In this document: positions 1 to 13,000 of the stretch, piece after piece
How the letters are laid out: each line of letters opens with the position of its first letter
Position numbering within the stretch: the stretch's first letter is position 1
From: Davidsoniella eucalypti
Taxonomy: Eukaryota > Ascomycota > Sordariomycetes > Microascales > Ceratocystidaceae
Reading direction: 5' to 3'
Length of the DNA stretch: 42,439 bases
Assembly: GCA_004009845.1 (NCBI GenBank)
Contig: RMBW01000168.1
Location: forward strand, 1-42,439
Notes under the pieces: generated by a model
What the model was told of the DNA's origin: nothing
Database searches by the model: none
Seen by the model: the letters and a program-made list of their open reading frames with translations, nothing else
Translations under genes and position numbers: made by a program

Positions 1-140
1 TCGGAGATGGTGTGGGTGAGGATGGCGTGAGGGAGGAGACGCGGGGGAACGACGGCGACAGTGAGGCAGCCACTATCCACGAGGGCCTTAGTCGAGTAGT
101 CACCTAAACTTACGTCTAAATAATTACCCGAGGCACTCAT
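1..140 (-). pseudogene. Retropepsin start of a Ty3/gypsy-type pol (partial)
   Basis: Read on the minus strand from an ATG at 140, the frame gives a short beta-strand stretch and then ALVDSG, followed by hydrophobic CLTVAVVPPRLL. That is the active-site Asp-Ser-Gly loop and flap-side context of a retroviral-type aspartic protease, the first pol domain in LTR retrotransposons. The frame is open from about position 200 to the window edge, so reverse transcriptase, RNase H and integrase would lie outside the window. It follows a gag-like zinc-knuckle frame that stops at 205-207, in a different reading frame, which is the usual gag-to-pol arrangement. Known of the family: the protease processes Gag-Pol. 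Whether the copy is active cannot be judged, but the gag part is frameshifted, so it is probably dead. Confidence 0.6.
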
Positions 141-204
141 TTCTAATCTGACTATTCTATCTCCAATTGATTCCCCCTTGTCGGGGAGCGGTTTCCCCGA
201 CTAT

Positions 205-540
205 CTAAAAATCCGGCTCATTGCTGACTGAAGGGGCGGTGCTAGAGGATTGCGGTTGCGAGGTACTTAGACATTCATTGATCATTGAGCGAACATCCTC
301 TAGGGAGATGGATGGCTTAGTGGCCGCGGCGTTGGCGCGGATGGCACCCCTGGCGTTGCGTGAGTTACGGCATTCTGCGGTGCTGTGGCCTGGTCTCTTG
401 CATTTGGAGCAGAAGTTAGGGGACTTGGGCAGAACCTCGGGAATGTCCCTTTAGGTTGCAGGAGGAGCAGGGGGGAGCGTCTGAGCACTTGAACGAGGAG
501 TGCGTGGTCTGTTGACAAAAGAGGCAGGGCTTGAAAGTGG
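205..540 (-). pseudogene. Gag-like protein C-terminus with CCHC zinc knuckles, frameshifted
   Basis: Minus-strand translation shows two intact CX2CX4HX4C zinc knuckles, one near 486-527 (CLFCQQTTHSSFKC) and one near 370-413 (CSKCKRPGHSTAEC). Between them is a third, CSSCNLKGH, that loses its last Cys where the reading frame shifts by one base around 430-445. The second intact knuckle continues in a new frame through a basic, Ala-rich tail to a TAG at 205-207. Zinc knuckles bind nucleic acid in retrotransposon Gag (nucleocapsid). The retropepsin frame begins immediately downstream, so I read this as the gag/pol junction of one Ty3/gypsy-type element. The frameshift and the lack of a long upstream ORF mark it as a relic. 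Confidence 0.65.
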
Positions 541-560
541 TTGCGCTGCTGTTCACGGGG

Positions 561-3500
561 GGCGCCTGAGAGGGCTGCATAGGGGTAGGCTGGCGCCAGT
601 TGGAGGAGGTTGCGCGGCGAGCCTTGTTGGTTTCCTTGACTCAGGAGAAGAAAAAAAGAAAGAACCGTCGTTGTCATGGCTCCGGCGCCACTGCTAGTAT
701 TAAGTATATATGATGTCGCAACTCTAATAATAAGGATAACATAAGAAATAAGATTGTGCTTTCATCAGGGGCAGGGCAGAAATACTCATCCAGTCTTTCT
801 CTGACGCGATATCACGCTCTTAACGTGACCATCGCCTTTTGATGTGTAAGATTCAAAGAAAGCTGCTCGAGTAGTACATATCATCCCGTCCGCCGGGCTC
901 TATCAAAGAGCGGGTTTTGCGAGCCATGCGGCCACGCGGCTCATTGGGTCGTGGCTATTCATTCTTGAGTTGGAAGAAGCTATTGGATGGCCGGGGGGGT
1001 TATTGAGTTTGCTCGCATTCCAAGGCCTTGCTCAAGTCAACCTGCAGATATTGGTACAGGCACCATGCATGCAATAAGGGAAATATTAATATCATCGTGC
1101 ATAGGGAAGAAACATTCGGAGAGAAACCCTTCGGCTGGAGATTTCTGGACATATTCCGCCATCCCTTGGAAGGGTTTCCACGTTTGCTGAACTTTCTCTC
1201 CTCCTTTTTGCTCCTCGAGACAGTCTTGCCAAGTCGAAAAAAAGAGATATAAACATAGGCTTTTGGGCTTTTTAGAACGCCATAGTAGAACATCTTCATA
1301 CTGGATGCCGGCTCAGTTGGTCGATCCTGTCGATTGCGAGACTTGGCTTTGTTTATTTTATAAAATGTACCATCCTCCGAGCAAGAAGCTGAACTGGCAA
1401 TGAAAGTGACACCGTATTCCTAGTTTGTTCTTCCGTCTCACTGGGCTTGTCTTGATTCTGAGATTTGGCATCAACACCCCCCGCTTCACACACTCCCCTT
1501 AGAAGGCTCAGTCAATGGCTGGCGATGGAGTTTGGCTGTGTTGGTTGGAGGGAGTGATCAATGCGCCTTGGTAGGGAGTCCCAAAAAGAATCCGAGTATA
1601 CATATATCTGCTATCGAGAACAAATGACGTGGTGGTTCAATTGCCGGCGTGGGCTGATTTCGGAAATATTTTCAGGTAAAGAAACAAAATGGCCTCGGTC
1701 GTATATTTTCGGGATGGATCAACCGGATATAGCTAGAATGAATGGCGATTAGTAGATCCTGAGCTTCCGGCTTGTTGTTTAGCTTTCTGCTTCTCCATCT
1801 TACCAAGTAAAAACTCCTCATTTATTTCTCTCTTGAATCAAGCTACTTCCTTGCCACGACCGGGAAAACGGAAAAAAAGCTACTACTCTTTATTAGTATG
1901 GATAGCTAGGGTTTGATTCCCCATTGTTCTCCATAGCAAAAGATCCCGTTTTATACTTGCTTACTAGCTATACCTTTCTATAAATTCCAGTACCACTAAC
2001 AAAACACAAGTATCTCGTTTGGTTACCAATACAATTCAACACCATAGTTGACAGACAATGGACACATAACAAGGCCATAACTACCAAGACAATACCAAGA
2101 AGGACTAACAAGTCTAAGTGACTTACGATAGATAGCTCGAATTAATTTATCTAAGCCTTATCGGGAACCCGAGAGTATACAGATATAACGACTCGGAAGC
2201 CCTACTACCTTGAACTGGATAGAGTCTATCACGTACACCTAGAACTATCTTATTCATCTACTATACTTGAACTATATAATATCTTTCCTTTTCTGCCGGC
2301 ATGTTTACTATTCTCCGCAATATCTCCTGGCTCTTCTAAAAATAGAATCTCGAGAACTAGGACCCGAGTTTGATATCCTGCCAACATCGTATCTTCTCTA
2401 GGTTAACGCTCCACCTTTCGTATATGCACAATAGCACATTAGCGAATGCTGCTGATAACGTACCGAATAACACAATAAGAGTTCGCGTTTCTTTCCACAA
2501 TATTGCACACAGAGGGATAAATTAATCATGTTTCCCGAATTTCTAGTCGTGATCGTTCAGGATATCTTCTACATAATACGATTGCACACTTTGACTTTCC
2601 AATCTTCAACACTTCATGTGTCGACAAGAAATATTTATTTGCTGGATATTAAAATCTACGGTTGCGTACAACCATCTTATCAATGTATATATATAAAAAC
2701 CAAAGCAATAATCCTCTTTTTTCTTCTTTTTTTTTCTCTCTCGTGCCGTGCTTACATACTTAGACAAGTGAGCCCCCGTGATCAAAACAGGAACTAACAT
2801 CAGCACTAAAAAAAGTCACAAAAAACCTAAGATGACTCCCAAAAGCCGCAAAGCTATCAGAAAAAAAAGCCTTTGTGCCAACAATGATAACCGTAACTGA
2901 TTATTCGGCTCATATAACTTAGCTGAAACAAATCGAAACAATTGCTCGGTAGTTACATAGTTGATCTTTTCTCTTCCATTTTTTCTAGAGACCTTCCATT
3001 TAGTTCCATTTTATTTTGGTTGGAAACTTCAAATCCCCACTAGAATAAGACAGGCTATTTGCAAGTAGAATCACAGAGGAGAATATATCTAGCATCACTG
3101 AAAAGCATATACTATTGGACACACACGACAGAGATATCAAACATGATCTTGGCATCGAATACATGAAGAGTTAGACAAACGGAAATAAAATAAAGAAAGA
3201 GGAATAACCACAAAATGAATATTGCTAGAAACATTAGGAAATTAAAGTCAAATGAATGTGCCCGAGGACGAGCTGGGTATCGCGAGTTCCACGTCTCTCT
3301 ATCTTTCCGCCATCAACCACCCCCTCCCCCAGATATGTTCCACGGAATGGAATATGCATGGCCTGATGTTTGTGCTATAGGTCGTGTACACACCCCAACA
3401 ATGTAGTATGCATTAAGCAATATTCGAATGTGCAATGGATACAACCATAAGTCTTCAGCAGAGATATCTACCGAATAATAAGCAACCAAGTATAGCCACT

Positions 3501-4364
3501 TGATTTTCCAGAGGATGGGGGGTAATAATAGGTGCAAGACGAATCTAGCGTGGTATGTAGTCAAAAATAACAGAAACGGAAACAGGAAAGGAAACAAATA
3601 GAAGAAAGATGAAATAGCAACAGTGCGGTCCAGTACCCCCAAAGATATTTGGGAAATACATGAATTTTTTTGTTGTAAACGAATGTGGTGCGTTGTGATG
3701 AGACAGACGGATAAAAGGTCAAAGCAGCAAGAAATAGCTGGAAGGCGGATAATGATTGTAAGAAAGGCACAACCGTCCAATCAGTCTGATGGGGATTGAA
3801 GGATAGGGTCGGAGTCGTCATTGCTCGTCAACAGAAAGCAGAAGAAAAAGAATAAAGAAAAGAACGAATGGTTAACAAAATAAGTAGAGAAGAATAGAAA
3901 AAGAATAAAAATAGAAAAAGGGTACAAAAAGGTGGAATAAAAAGAAGAGCTCAAGGGGGGGGATGTCAAATGCAAAAGAAAGTTTAGAACAATTAAGTGG
4001 AATACTTAAGAAGGGAAGCTTGGAAAAAAGAAAATAAAGAAAAAAAACACGGTAGGAAACCAGCAGTACGGTGCCTGAGGGTAGTAACATATGATGGACT
4101 GCCTATCAAAAAATTCCGAGATCTTTGGAGTTGACCGAGCCTCTACATCTAACGATATAGCATAGCAATTGACATTCCAGTCTCCGCTTTGGACAAGTGA
4201 GGCAATGTTGTTTATCCTAGTTGCCACATCATGTGCTTTCGTATATCTAGAGCCATATACTAAAGCTTCGTTTCATAACTGGCGTGGTTCTTGAGACGCA
4301 ATATTTCGGACTACTTAAGCCCATATGCTCGTCACGAAGAGGCTGATATGGCCCAAGGAGGCAT
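561..4364. other. Intergenic, AT-rich, no gene recognised
   Basis: About 3.8 kb without a convincing coding region. The open frames here are short, lack recognisable motifs and often lie over purine- or pyrimidine-rich tracts (for example 3560-4060, purine-rich on the plus strand), which stay open by composition alone. No tRNA, LTR pair or terminal inverted repeat was recognised. Part of the left side may be untranslated or LTR sequence of the retroelement at 1-540. The right end would contain the 3' UTR of the minus-strand gene ending at 4365. Confidence 0.5.
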
Positions 4365-5084
4365 CTATTTGAATTCCTTGAAGAAAGACTCGTCAGAGAT
4401 AGTACCGGCGTTGCCAAGGTCGATCTTGGTCTCGACAGTGCCTAGCTCGGGAATCATGGGGGGCGGCGGGCCAGTCTTTCTACCATCATCAAACATCAGG
4501 CTAGAACGTTTGGATATGGCCTCGGATGAGCGAAGGCGTTGGAACCAGCCGCTCAGGCGCTTTGCCTTCTTTTCGTCGGCAATGGAGGCATTGCTGCGAC
4601 TGTTTGGGCGTGGAGAGGTTCCAAGCGAGGTGGTGGAAGCTTTATCTTCTGCGTAAGCGTGATTCAACAATGTGCGACTGAGTAGCCGGCGGATAGGACC
4701 ATGGCGATGGGCTGTTGTAGGTGATATTGGCGCGTCCTCGGTGGCCGGACGCTTAGAACCCAGCAATGATGAGGACAGGAGGATAGGAGTGGGAGAAGTA
4801 GTATAAGAAGAAATAGAGGTCTTACCGTTGCCGTTGGCAATAGAAGGGGCTGCCGTCGCGGGCTTAGCTACGGAGATAGCAGTCTTGGTAGGAGTGGCCG
4901 CTGCAACCGGAGCCGTGACCATGGGAGCAACAGCGGACTTGGTGGTCGGCGGTAGCGCTGGAGCAGCTTCTTGCACGGGCGACGGCAGCGGCGGAGGGAT
5001 GTTGGTGCCGTCAGTCAGCGACTCAAAGTTGAAGTCGAGCGCAGGCAACTCAAAGCGCTTAGGCGCGTTTGTTTTAGCTGGCAT
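4365..5084 (-). CDS. Conserved-looking hypothetical fungal protein, Ser/Pro/Ala-rich, 239 aa
   Basis: I do not recognise a named domain. I place the start at the ATG at 5082-5084 (MPAKTNAPKRFELPALDF); the frame stays open upstream for 55 codons, but that stretch is His/Arg/Ser-rich and looks like leader sequence. Features: an N-terminal FELPALDFNFESLTDGT segment, a low-complexity Ala/Pro/Thr middle, a basic IRRLLSRTLL stretch, a KKAKRLSGWFQRLRS segment and an acidic C-terminus ending ESFFKEFK. No signal peptide or membrane span is visible. A GTAAGA at about 4816 could start an intron. Splicing to the CAG near 4703 would remove 114 nt in frame, but it would delete a segment that looks coding (SKRPATEDAP), so I prefer one exon. 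It resembles uncharacterised Pezizomycotina proteins; its role is unknown. Confidence 0.7.
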   Translation of the reverse strand: MPAKTNAPKRFELPALDFNFESLTDGTNIPPPLPSPVQEAAPALPPTTKSAVAPMVTAPVAAATPTKTAISVAKPATAAPSIANGNGKTSISSYTTSPTPILLSSSLLGSKRPATEDAPISPTTAHRHGPIRRLLSRTLLNHAYAEDKASTTSLGTSPRPNSRSNASIADEKKAKRLSGWFQRLRSSEAISKRSSLMFDDGRKTGPPPPMIPELGTVETKIDLGNAGTISDESFFKEFK

Positions 5085-8000
5085 GGCAGAGGCGGAGAGC
5101 GGTGTATTCGAAGCCAGATTCAAGTTGGTGAATTGGCGGGCAGAGGCCGAGTTCTGGCGGCTACGGTGGTTGTGAGGAGGGTGGTAAGTTAAGGCGCGCG
5201 ATTCTTTGATGCGGGACGACGCGGTCACCAAGGTAGCGAAGAAGCGCACGATCAGCGGCTGGAAGGTGACTCCAGATGATTTACACGCTTTTGTGGTGCG
5301 AGGTTTGGAGGAGAAGTCGGAGGCTCTAAGAGAATCCAGCGTGGCGGTTGTTTGGGGGTTTGCTGCTTAGAAAGCAGAAGGGTGGTGTGAAGTTCTAACG
5401 AACAAGCAATTGGCTCTTCAGTGGTGAAAAGGCAGCGGTCGTCAAGTTAACCCAAGAGAGCAAAGCAAACTTGACAAAGTCAGTGTAAAATAAGTGTAGG
5501 GCGGGAAAAGATGGGTTAATCTCAGGGCAAACAGCTTTTTTTCTACTGTTCCTTGTCAGGCTATTCCAGGTCAGGTTGGCTGGCTGGATTTCCTGGCTAT
5601 AATTCTGGGAAGGAAGACACAATGCCCGCTTTGAACGTTCAAGACCTTAGCTTGGGACTTCGGCTTTGAGTAGGATTACAACGTGCTATCAAAATTTTGC
5701 AGCGAGCATGTAATTGAAGACCAAAAGAGGGCTTGTATCTGCTGCAATGGCAATGCAATGCACGAAGATGGACAAATGAATTGGTAAACGAAGCAATGCT
5801 CCTTGTTTCAATGCCTAGGGCAGGGAGACAAAACAGCAAGCGGCTTCGGACGAGACAGGCTCAAGACGAGAGTCCAGAGTCAAGAGTCAAGAGATGTTTC
5901 TGAGTTAAGAAAGATGGCTGGTGCTCAAGACTAGGACGTTTTTTCAAGGCCGGCAAGGTATTATCGGGTAAGGTATCTGAGAATAGCTAGCTTAGTTAGA
6001 CAGGGGATTTGGACGAGGTGATGGAAGAAAGCACAGGCATACAAAGTAGAATAATAATAAAAGATATTAAAAAAATAATTAAAAAAGAGCGACTGTCAGG
6101 TGCTTAAAACAAAAGACGGAAGAAATTCTCACGGCCAGGTCCGCAGAACAAGAAGTACAATTTGGGGTATAAGAGGCTTTTCTTGCAGTCTTTACAGGGC
6201 AGAGCGAGGTGATGTATCAGTAGTTGCGAGATCACTATTTGTCGGCGGTTGAGAAGATAACTGAAGAAGATGATATTAGCATATTTGACAACATTGGACA
6301 GCACATATATGTAGCTAACTAAGGTTCTACAATGTCATGGTGCGTATATACAGTGTGCACGCCAATTAACACTTACCTTCTAACGGTTTGTTGATATGCT
6401 ACGCAAAACAAAGCAGTGGTAGACACAGGTCCAGGAGGCTGGGACACCAAATGAGAGACCAACAAGATTGCTCAATCGATGGAAAGGAAAGCCTTGCTGT
6501 TGGTTATGGCAGGAACAGAGTGCTACGATTGCTTCTAAAGGCAGTTTTCAAGGGCGACCGGGGATCAAAAAACGAGCGTCGATAGTTGGATTTTAACAGG
6601 GTGGAAGACCAGAGATGGCGATCGAAGAGAAAAGCTAGCACAATGTTGTGAAGAATTGAGACCTCAAGATAGACTTGATCACAGCAAGAGCAAGAGCAAA
6701 AGCAAGATAAAAAGAAAATGGAAACAGCAGAAACGGGGAATCACGCTGGATAAAAACAAAAACTCACTTCTAGAGATAGGATCCTCCCTCACAGAATGTC
6801 TGGTTGTAGTAATTACTTTTGGCTCTTCCTTTTCTGTTCTTTTCCCGCCTGTGGCATCGTGCGGTAGCGGCAATCACGCTTACGGGCAAATACATCGGTG
6901 GCAGTTGCCGTTCGTCGTGGCTCTTGTTGTAGGAGGGATACCCACACAATACTAATACTGCCATACCAGACTAGCTAACAGATGCAATTGCTCCAACTAT
7001 CGACAGGTATCAACTACGGAAGCTGTTATGGGCGCCCGTGGGTCGATCCTTCCATTCGCACTTGCCAAGCCCAAAATCAACAACAACAAAGCTCTCGATA
7101 CCGCGAATTCATCGAGCTGAGCTTATTGCATTGTTGAGATTTTCTTTTCTTCTTCTCGTCTCCTTGTCTCCTTGATTGAGCACACAATACAATCTTCCAT
7201 TCATTGCGGGACTGCGATATCATCCGGTAGCGTCTTTTGTCGTTAGGCCCTCCATCTCTATAGCCAACCAGAGGCCTTGGTTTACTTCTGGCTCTGTAAG
7301 TTTTTGCGTGACAGCCCCTGACTATGACTGCTTTGGGGGCCATTAGGGCATTCGGATGACACTACTGCAGGAGAACTGGCAGCCAAAAGCGAGTGTTTAG
7401 GTCGCCATTTTGGGATTGGGATGCTACAGTGCTTCTTGCCCTGTACTTCAATACAAGAGACGAGCTCTAATAAGCCACATTGTATGTAACACCCTCATTT
7501 GTACTCCAATTAGTACAAGAACGCCAGCTAATAAGCCATTGGCGACTATCAAGAAAAGTCCGCTAATATGTATTATACAGATTCATGATCATCCGCAAAG
7601 TCGTACACTAATACTAAAATATTGCTACCTACAAAGATGCAAGCTCTCTATGCATGCAAGGAGACGAGACCTGGCGCAGGCATTACATCCTGCGCATTAC
7701 CGGTTCCTGTAAGGAGATTGTACCTCCTCTTCCTACTCTGCTCCTCTGCCCCTCTGTATTCCACGCCTTGGGTTAGCTTAACTATACAGCCTTACTTGAT
7801 ATACTTGCTATGCTTGCTACGATACCACCGGCAATGTAACGCGCACTCCCATATTCGATTCATCCATCACTACTTTGACCCGCACAAAACCAAAACCGAC
7901 GCGTGCACATCATAGTTGGACATTCATCATGCCATGTTTACATGTATAACTATTCTCATAGCACGGTGACGGTGCCTCTTTTGATCAGATCAAATTGTAG

Positions 8001-11000
8001 TCAGATGCAATTTCTCCTCAAGGTAATATTCCATGCACAATGCACAACTGCGTATTGGTTAAATCAACATGGCATTTGATCTAGAATTTTCCAAGGCGCC
8101 GCCCTCTAGGTGTCTACATGTAGATGTCTCATCTCCTGGTCTTCCCATTCATAATAACTAAAACGCCTAGCTCAGTCACTTACACGTGCTTTGCTTTCTC
8201 GAAATTATACTGCACAATCTTAACTCTGCCGATATGCAAGTACTTTGTACCTTGTTCGTCTGGCTCCATCTAGAATTTGTGCTTAAACCTGTGCTTGGGG
8301 CCTGTGCCTAGAGAGCCTGTGCTAAATGGTCTGTTCTTCCCACTCACCAAAAATACCATTCTCTCGTTGATGACCCAATTTTGTTTGCTCTTTTGTTCCT
8401 ATTTTGCAGCTCGCAAATCATCTGTTTCGTTTCAATCTGTGCGATCGACATTCTCTGTGTCAAACTTGCTGCCGTATCCTCTTACTCTTACAGTGTTGGT
8501 CTTTCTCTCTTCTTCTTTCCACTTATTAATCTTCTATAAGCCCACCAAGAACTCTGGCTACAATTAACATATCCAAATATGATATGACTCTAGCTCAACT
8601 ACTGAAGTCTACTTATCACTATACCAAAGAAAGGAACTCCAGCAAAAAGAAATACTTGACGGACACTCTTGGCGTGCTTCTTTTTTTCAGCTGGATTTGC
8701 AATCACGGCTTGTCAGCAAACAAGATTGTCAGCACTGACGCCAACAACTCGTCCATGATTTGCGACATCTCAACGTATCTGCATATCTAGCAATCACCGA
8801 ACAGTTATGTCATGTCATGTCATGCCCTGTTCATAACATAACACTATTATGAACCAAATGCTATGCCATAATCATCCTAATACAAGCACAATATTGGATA
8901 GGGGCAGCTAATTCTTGTAATCACAAAACTTCTCTGGGGTCCCCGTGCTATCTCGTGCTAGCCTCATTCCCCATTGGCTCGTTTGTATCTTTGTATTTTC
9001 CAACTACTACATTTCAAAGTAGCCTAGACGCTGACATTTGAATGTTAGTTTGACTTTTCCATGTGCTCTTTTCTTCCCATATTTTCCTTCTTTTGCGTAC
9101 TAGTAAGGATCAAGAAAGCAATGAAGTCGTTTGCCCTATAAGGGTATGCCAGGGTGCTGATATATAATTAACCCTTAGCTATGGTAGTAAAAACTAATCG
9201 AGAAACTTCGGTCTTGCTACCCATTTTCAATATCCGACAAAAAAAAACAAGGTTTGGGGTTTGAGTAGTTTAACCAACCTAAAATTATTAACGATATGAA
9301 CATTGACCGGGTCAGTGTCCCGACGCCATCCTGTCAAGATCACAAATGAAGAAGATTGTGAATAATATGAATTGGCACTGGCACTGGCTTTAGTCGAACT
9401 ACCGAGTCTAACAGCTTCCATCCCCTTCTGATCCTGCGGTCATTCTACTAAGTATATTTTTTTCCTTCTGTCTTTCTTTCCTTTCCCTGATCATTAAAAG
9501 GCTTTGGGATAATCTAGGTAGGGAAATGATCTACACACGCACATCACCATATAATCAACCACGGAGAAACCTCAAATCCATCATAGCCATGCAAGTCAAA
9601 ACGCATGCAAAATCCAGTCTGCCGGGCGATTTACAAAAAAGAGCAAGACTTTCTGGGTTATAAGTGACCGTCATGGATGGTACACACTCACCCGTGATGA
9701 TACATATTACCATATCATTTTGTTGTTTTGTGGCCCGAGAGCAAAAAAAGGGTGACTTGAGATTGAACTCCTGTCTAGTTCATATAAAGTATAGGATGTC
9801 AATGAAATTGATGTCAGCAATGGGGCTTTGTTATCGATATCAGGAAACTGATCATGTGAACTTGAAGAAACCCGGCTCAAGACGAGAATGTATTGGCGTA
9901 GCATCGTAAACGCTATCTAATTAAATAGCTTGATTGCTATTGCAACTACCCTTAGTAGATGATCAAGAACATCTAGTGGTATTTTCACCAAATATGATAT
10001 ATATAGGCATTAGTGTAGTGTCCAAGCTCATGGATATCAGAGCATTTGAATATCATGAAAGCCTAGCTCTTAAAACAGCTCCTTCAAATAGCCTTAGCCT
10101 TATTCTCGTACTCGACTATCTGGCATGAACGCCGTCGATCTTCAAACTATACCTATCGGTTTTCTGTCATACTGAGTTGATGTACAAGACAATGGTATAC
10201 GTTTCTGTGGTGTTCGAGATTTGAATCCAAAGGACCTGTCACTGAATATAACCAGAGTTGTATGTAAAGCTTACTGACTTCCTAGTATAGACTAACTATG
10301 TTCTTTGAATGTACGCTAGTTGAGTTCCATTATAAGCCTTTTTTTTTCTTTCATAACTTCGATAATTTACACTAGAACTAACAAGAAGTACAACTTTTAT
10401 GTTGATGTCCAGACAGTGCGCTTATTCTCAGTTTGTAGTCCATAAACTTCTTCCTCTCGTCTCATGTATTCAGTTATGTTTATAAGCATGTAGTCAGATT
10501 TTATTATATATATGTAGATAGCATCTTTACCTAGGAGTGTTCCTTGGATGTGGTGTGACACGTCAACATACGAAGGGTTTCAATGTATGTTCATTCAATA
10601 ATATAATTCAATAGGGTTGCGTACATTTAGGGTTTATATATCACAGTTGCTGAGCAAAAACGCTATTCTGATTTTTTTATGCTTGTGTATCGTGAAACTC
10701 CAATGTCCAATTTCCTAGCGATATATTCTCCGTTTGCTGTACTAGACCAATCAACACCCATCATTGGAATGGCCTAATGCGAAGCAACGCTCGATTGTAA
10801 CTAGAGATTGCCATAAATATGTGTATTGGTAGCCCCGAACTGGATGCTGATAATGTTGAGGTCTTGCATACGTTTCTCCACGTACTACTGATAGACATGA
10901 TTGTAGAAATTGTTTATGGCACAACAGTAGTATATAATTGAGTTTGTATTTGGTAGTATAGTCCATCAAGTACCTTCTTTGTGTTATGCTAGAAAGTAAT

Positions 11001-11148
11001 ATGGTAGTCGGGTTAGAGCATGTATTGTATCAAAAAAAAGCAGCGAGCCAACAAGAGAGATAAGACACCTAAAGAAAGGTAAAGGTAACGTGGAAGAATA
11101 GAGATAGAATGAGAGAATATTACATAGTCGAGATTAACGGCATTTTGT
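5085..11148. other. Long intergenic region, no gene recognised
   Basis: Six kilobases without a recognisable coding region, tRNA or mobile element. The first several hundred bases next to 5084 are probably promoter and 5' leader of the minus-strand gene. Open frames are all about 100 codons or less, show no domain motifs and have no consistent splice partners that I could find. Local features are a short (ATGTC)n-like microsatellite at about 8807-8825 and many homopolymer A/T runs. The right end should hold the 3' UTR of UBC13. Confidence 0.5.
8807..8825. repeat. Short ATGTC pentanucleotide microsatellite
   Basis: The sequence reads ATGTC ATGTC ATGTC ATGCC, three perfect units and a degenerate fourth. 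It is in non-coding DNA and no function is implied. Confidence 0.7.
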
Positions 11149-11915
11149 TTAGTTTGGTTTGGCGTACTTCTCAGTCCATTCCCGTGCTGTAGCGATAGCG
11201 GCTTGTTCGTCCTCCTTCCAGCTCTTAGCAACGTCAGCAGCTAGCGGATCGTCTGGGTTAGGCGTACCTAGAAGTGCAGAGATAGAGAGAAGGATAGTGC
11301 GGATCTGGAGAGCGGGAGACCAATTATCTGTACATAGATGTGTTAGCAACATGTTATACATACTGAGATATTGTTGATATTTGAAGATTTCGAGTGATGC
11401 GTATCAGAGACAGAATCCTGATTGGGAAGATATCACAGACTTTTGAGAACGTCGAGGCAGATGCGACCTAGCTTGTCAACATTGGGGTGGAAAATCTTGG
11501 TCAAGAAACGGATCTTGGGAGGAGCCATAGGGTAGTCATCGGGAAGGAAAAGTTCGAGCTTGAAGACACCGCCTATAAAACGACGAAGCAAAGATAGCTG
11601 TTAGCACACCGACGATAAGACGCATGCTTTTGTATGATTTGAATAGAATAGCGGACCTTGGTAGGGGGACTGCTCGGGGCCATGAATCTCGACGTCAAAA
11701 TATCTGAGGTTATCTTCGTGGGGAACGGCGCTGATGCCAGAAACTCTAAAGCAAAGAAATGATACATTAGCGATTGTGAAGAGTATACCAAGGACCCCGG
11801 CTGTGATGATAGCATTAAGGTTGAGGTGGGCTAGAGCGGGGAACTGCAATGGCTCAACTTACGGCTCAGCCATTAGACGTTCAGTCTCTTTGATGATTCT
11901 CTTGGGGAGAGCCAT
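11149..11915 (-). CDS. ubc13: Ubiquitin-conjugating enzyme E2 Ubc13 (UBE2N type), 150 aa
   Basis: Four exons on the minus strand: 11863-11915, 11657-11745, 11441-11572 and 11149-11327, all with GT/AG borders, joining to 453 nt including the stop. The product begins MALPKRIIKETERLMAEP and is about the usual Ubc13 length. The HPN motif is at residues 76-78. The catalytic cysteine is C86 in GRICLDVL, followed by the family-typical NNWSPALQIRT and NPDDPLAADVAKSWK. Known of the family: Ubc13 pairs with the inactive E2 variant Mms2 and builds Lys63-linked ubiquitin chains, for example on PCNA in error-free DNA damage tolerance. Nothing is missing or broken. The phases 2-1-1 at the junctions rejoin the frame exactly, which supports the model. 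No Mms2 gene is in the window. Confidence 0.95.
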
Positions 11916-13000
11916 GCTGACGATGTTGTGTGATAGGAAAAAAGATAACAGAGCGAAGTGAATATTTGCTGGCTGTTAAAGCATCTGTGAAAAAGGTCAA
12001 GATGGATAGAAATGACAAAATGATTGGGAAAAGACAAGGCTGGCGGCGGAAGGATGAAGCAAGTAATGGAGAACAAAACAGCGATGGAAATATTGAGAAA
12101 AAAGAGCCGAAAATATAGAGGCGCCTGAGCTAGTTATTTTGGTAAAAATCCCAACTTAAAAATCAAAATCATAGCCAGACAAACAACAAGTAAAAACGAC
12201 GACAAAAGATTGGTACAAGGCTGTAATTTGTTTTTTTCCGTTTTGGCGAAATATCATAGAGTGAAATCACATAAAGATAGAAACAAAACCAGAGATAGTC
12301 ATTGCAACTTGTATCACACATCGAATGCAGAAATGTGCCCATCACTATATAATACTGTAACCATCTATTGAGCTTTAGTGGATTTAGGCGGTTATGTCAT
12401 CAACAAAGCTGAAAGCCCAGTATTTCTGCGACGCTAGAGCTGCCTAAGAACAAAGAAAGGTCGTAGCCTGATTAAAGGCGACAAAGGTGGGGTTAGCTAC
12501 TATGCACACAATGACTATGACGTTTTATAGCTTATGGTGCAACAATCGGACTGTGTTGTAGACTCGACTCAAGAATACAATACCTCAACAGCGATATGAC
12601 TACATAAGACTACTACAGTTAGTCATGCAAGTTTCCAATATACAGCTAAGCAAGACTAGGGTTATGCATAGCACAAGGGTTGACATACATATTGAAGGGG
12701 ATGTTACATATATCTGTACTTTCAGCCTGCTGCTTGGTCTTTTCTTGAATTCATGCCTTTTACTAACCTCTTAAGCTTCGTTGTCTTGTTTATGTATTGA
12801 TGAAAACCTGAATCATTTGTCGCAGAAGATCAATCGCATAATATTCGTTGAACTACGTTCATTACTCACACAGCCATTACCTGAATTCATCCAAGATCTA
12901 GAAGACTGTCTCGCTTAAGATTTAGGTGAATTGCGCTACCCATTGATTGCGCACGTACCTTATTTCTACAATACTGTAACTTATAATACCGGTCTGCGCC
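11916..13000. other. Divergent intergenic region between UBC13 and the GH3 gene
   Basis: About 1.1 kb between two divergently transcribed genes, so it should hold both promoters. Purine-rich leader sequence lies just upstream of the UBC13 start (about 11930-12120 on the plus strand). No coding feature was recognised. No TATA box could be assigned with confidence. Confidence 0.5.

Noticed and set aside
300..677. 125-codon minus-strand ORF as a gene
   Set aside because: It is the wrong frame of the gag relic; the zinc knuckles lie in the other two minus frames.
3313..4227. Several overlapping minus-strand ORFs rich in Phe/Leu/Ser
   Set aside because: They arise from pyrimidine-rich sequence on that strand (TTC/CTT/TCT codons), with no domain or splice logic.
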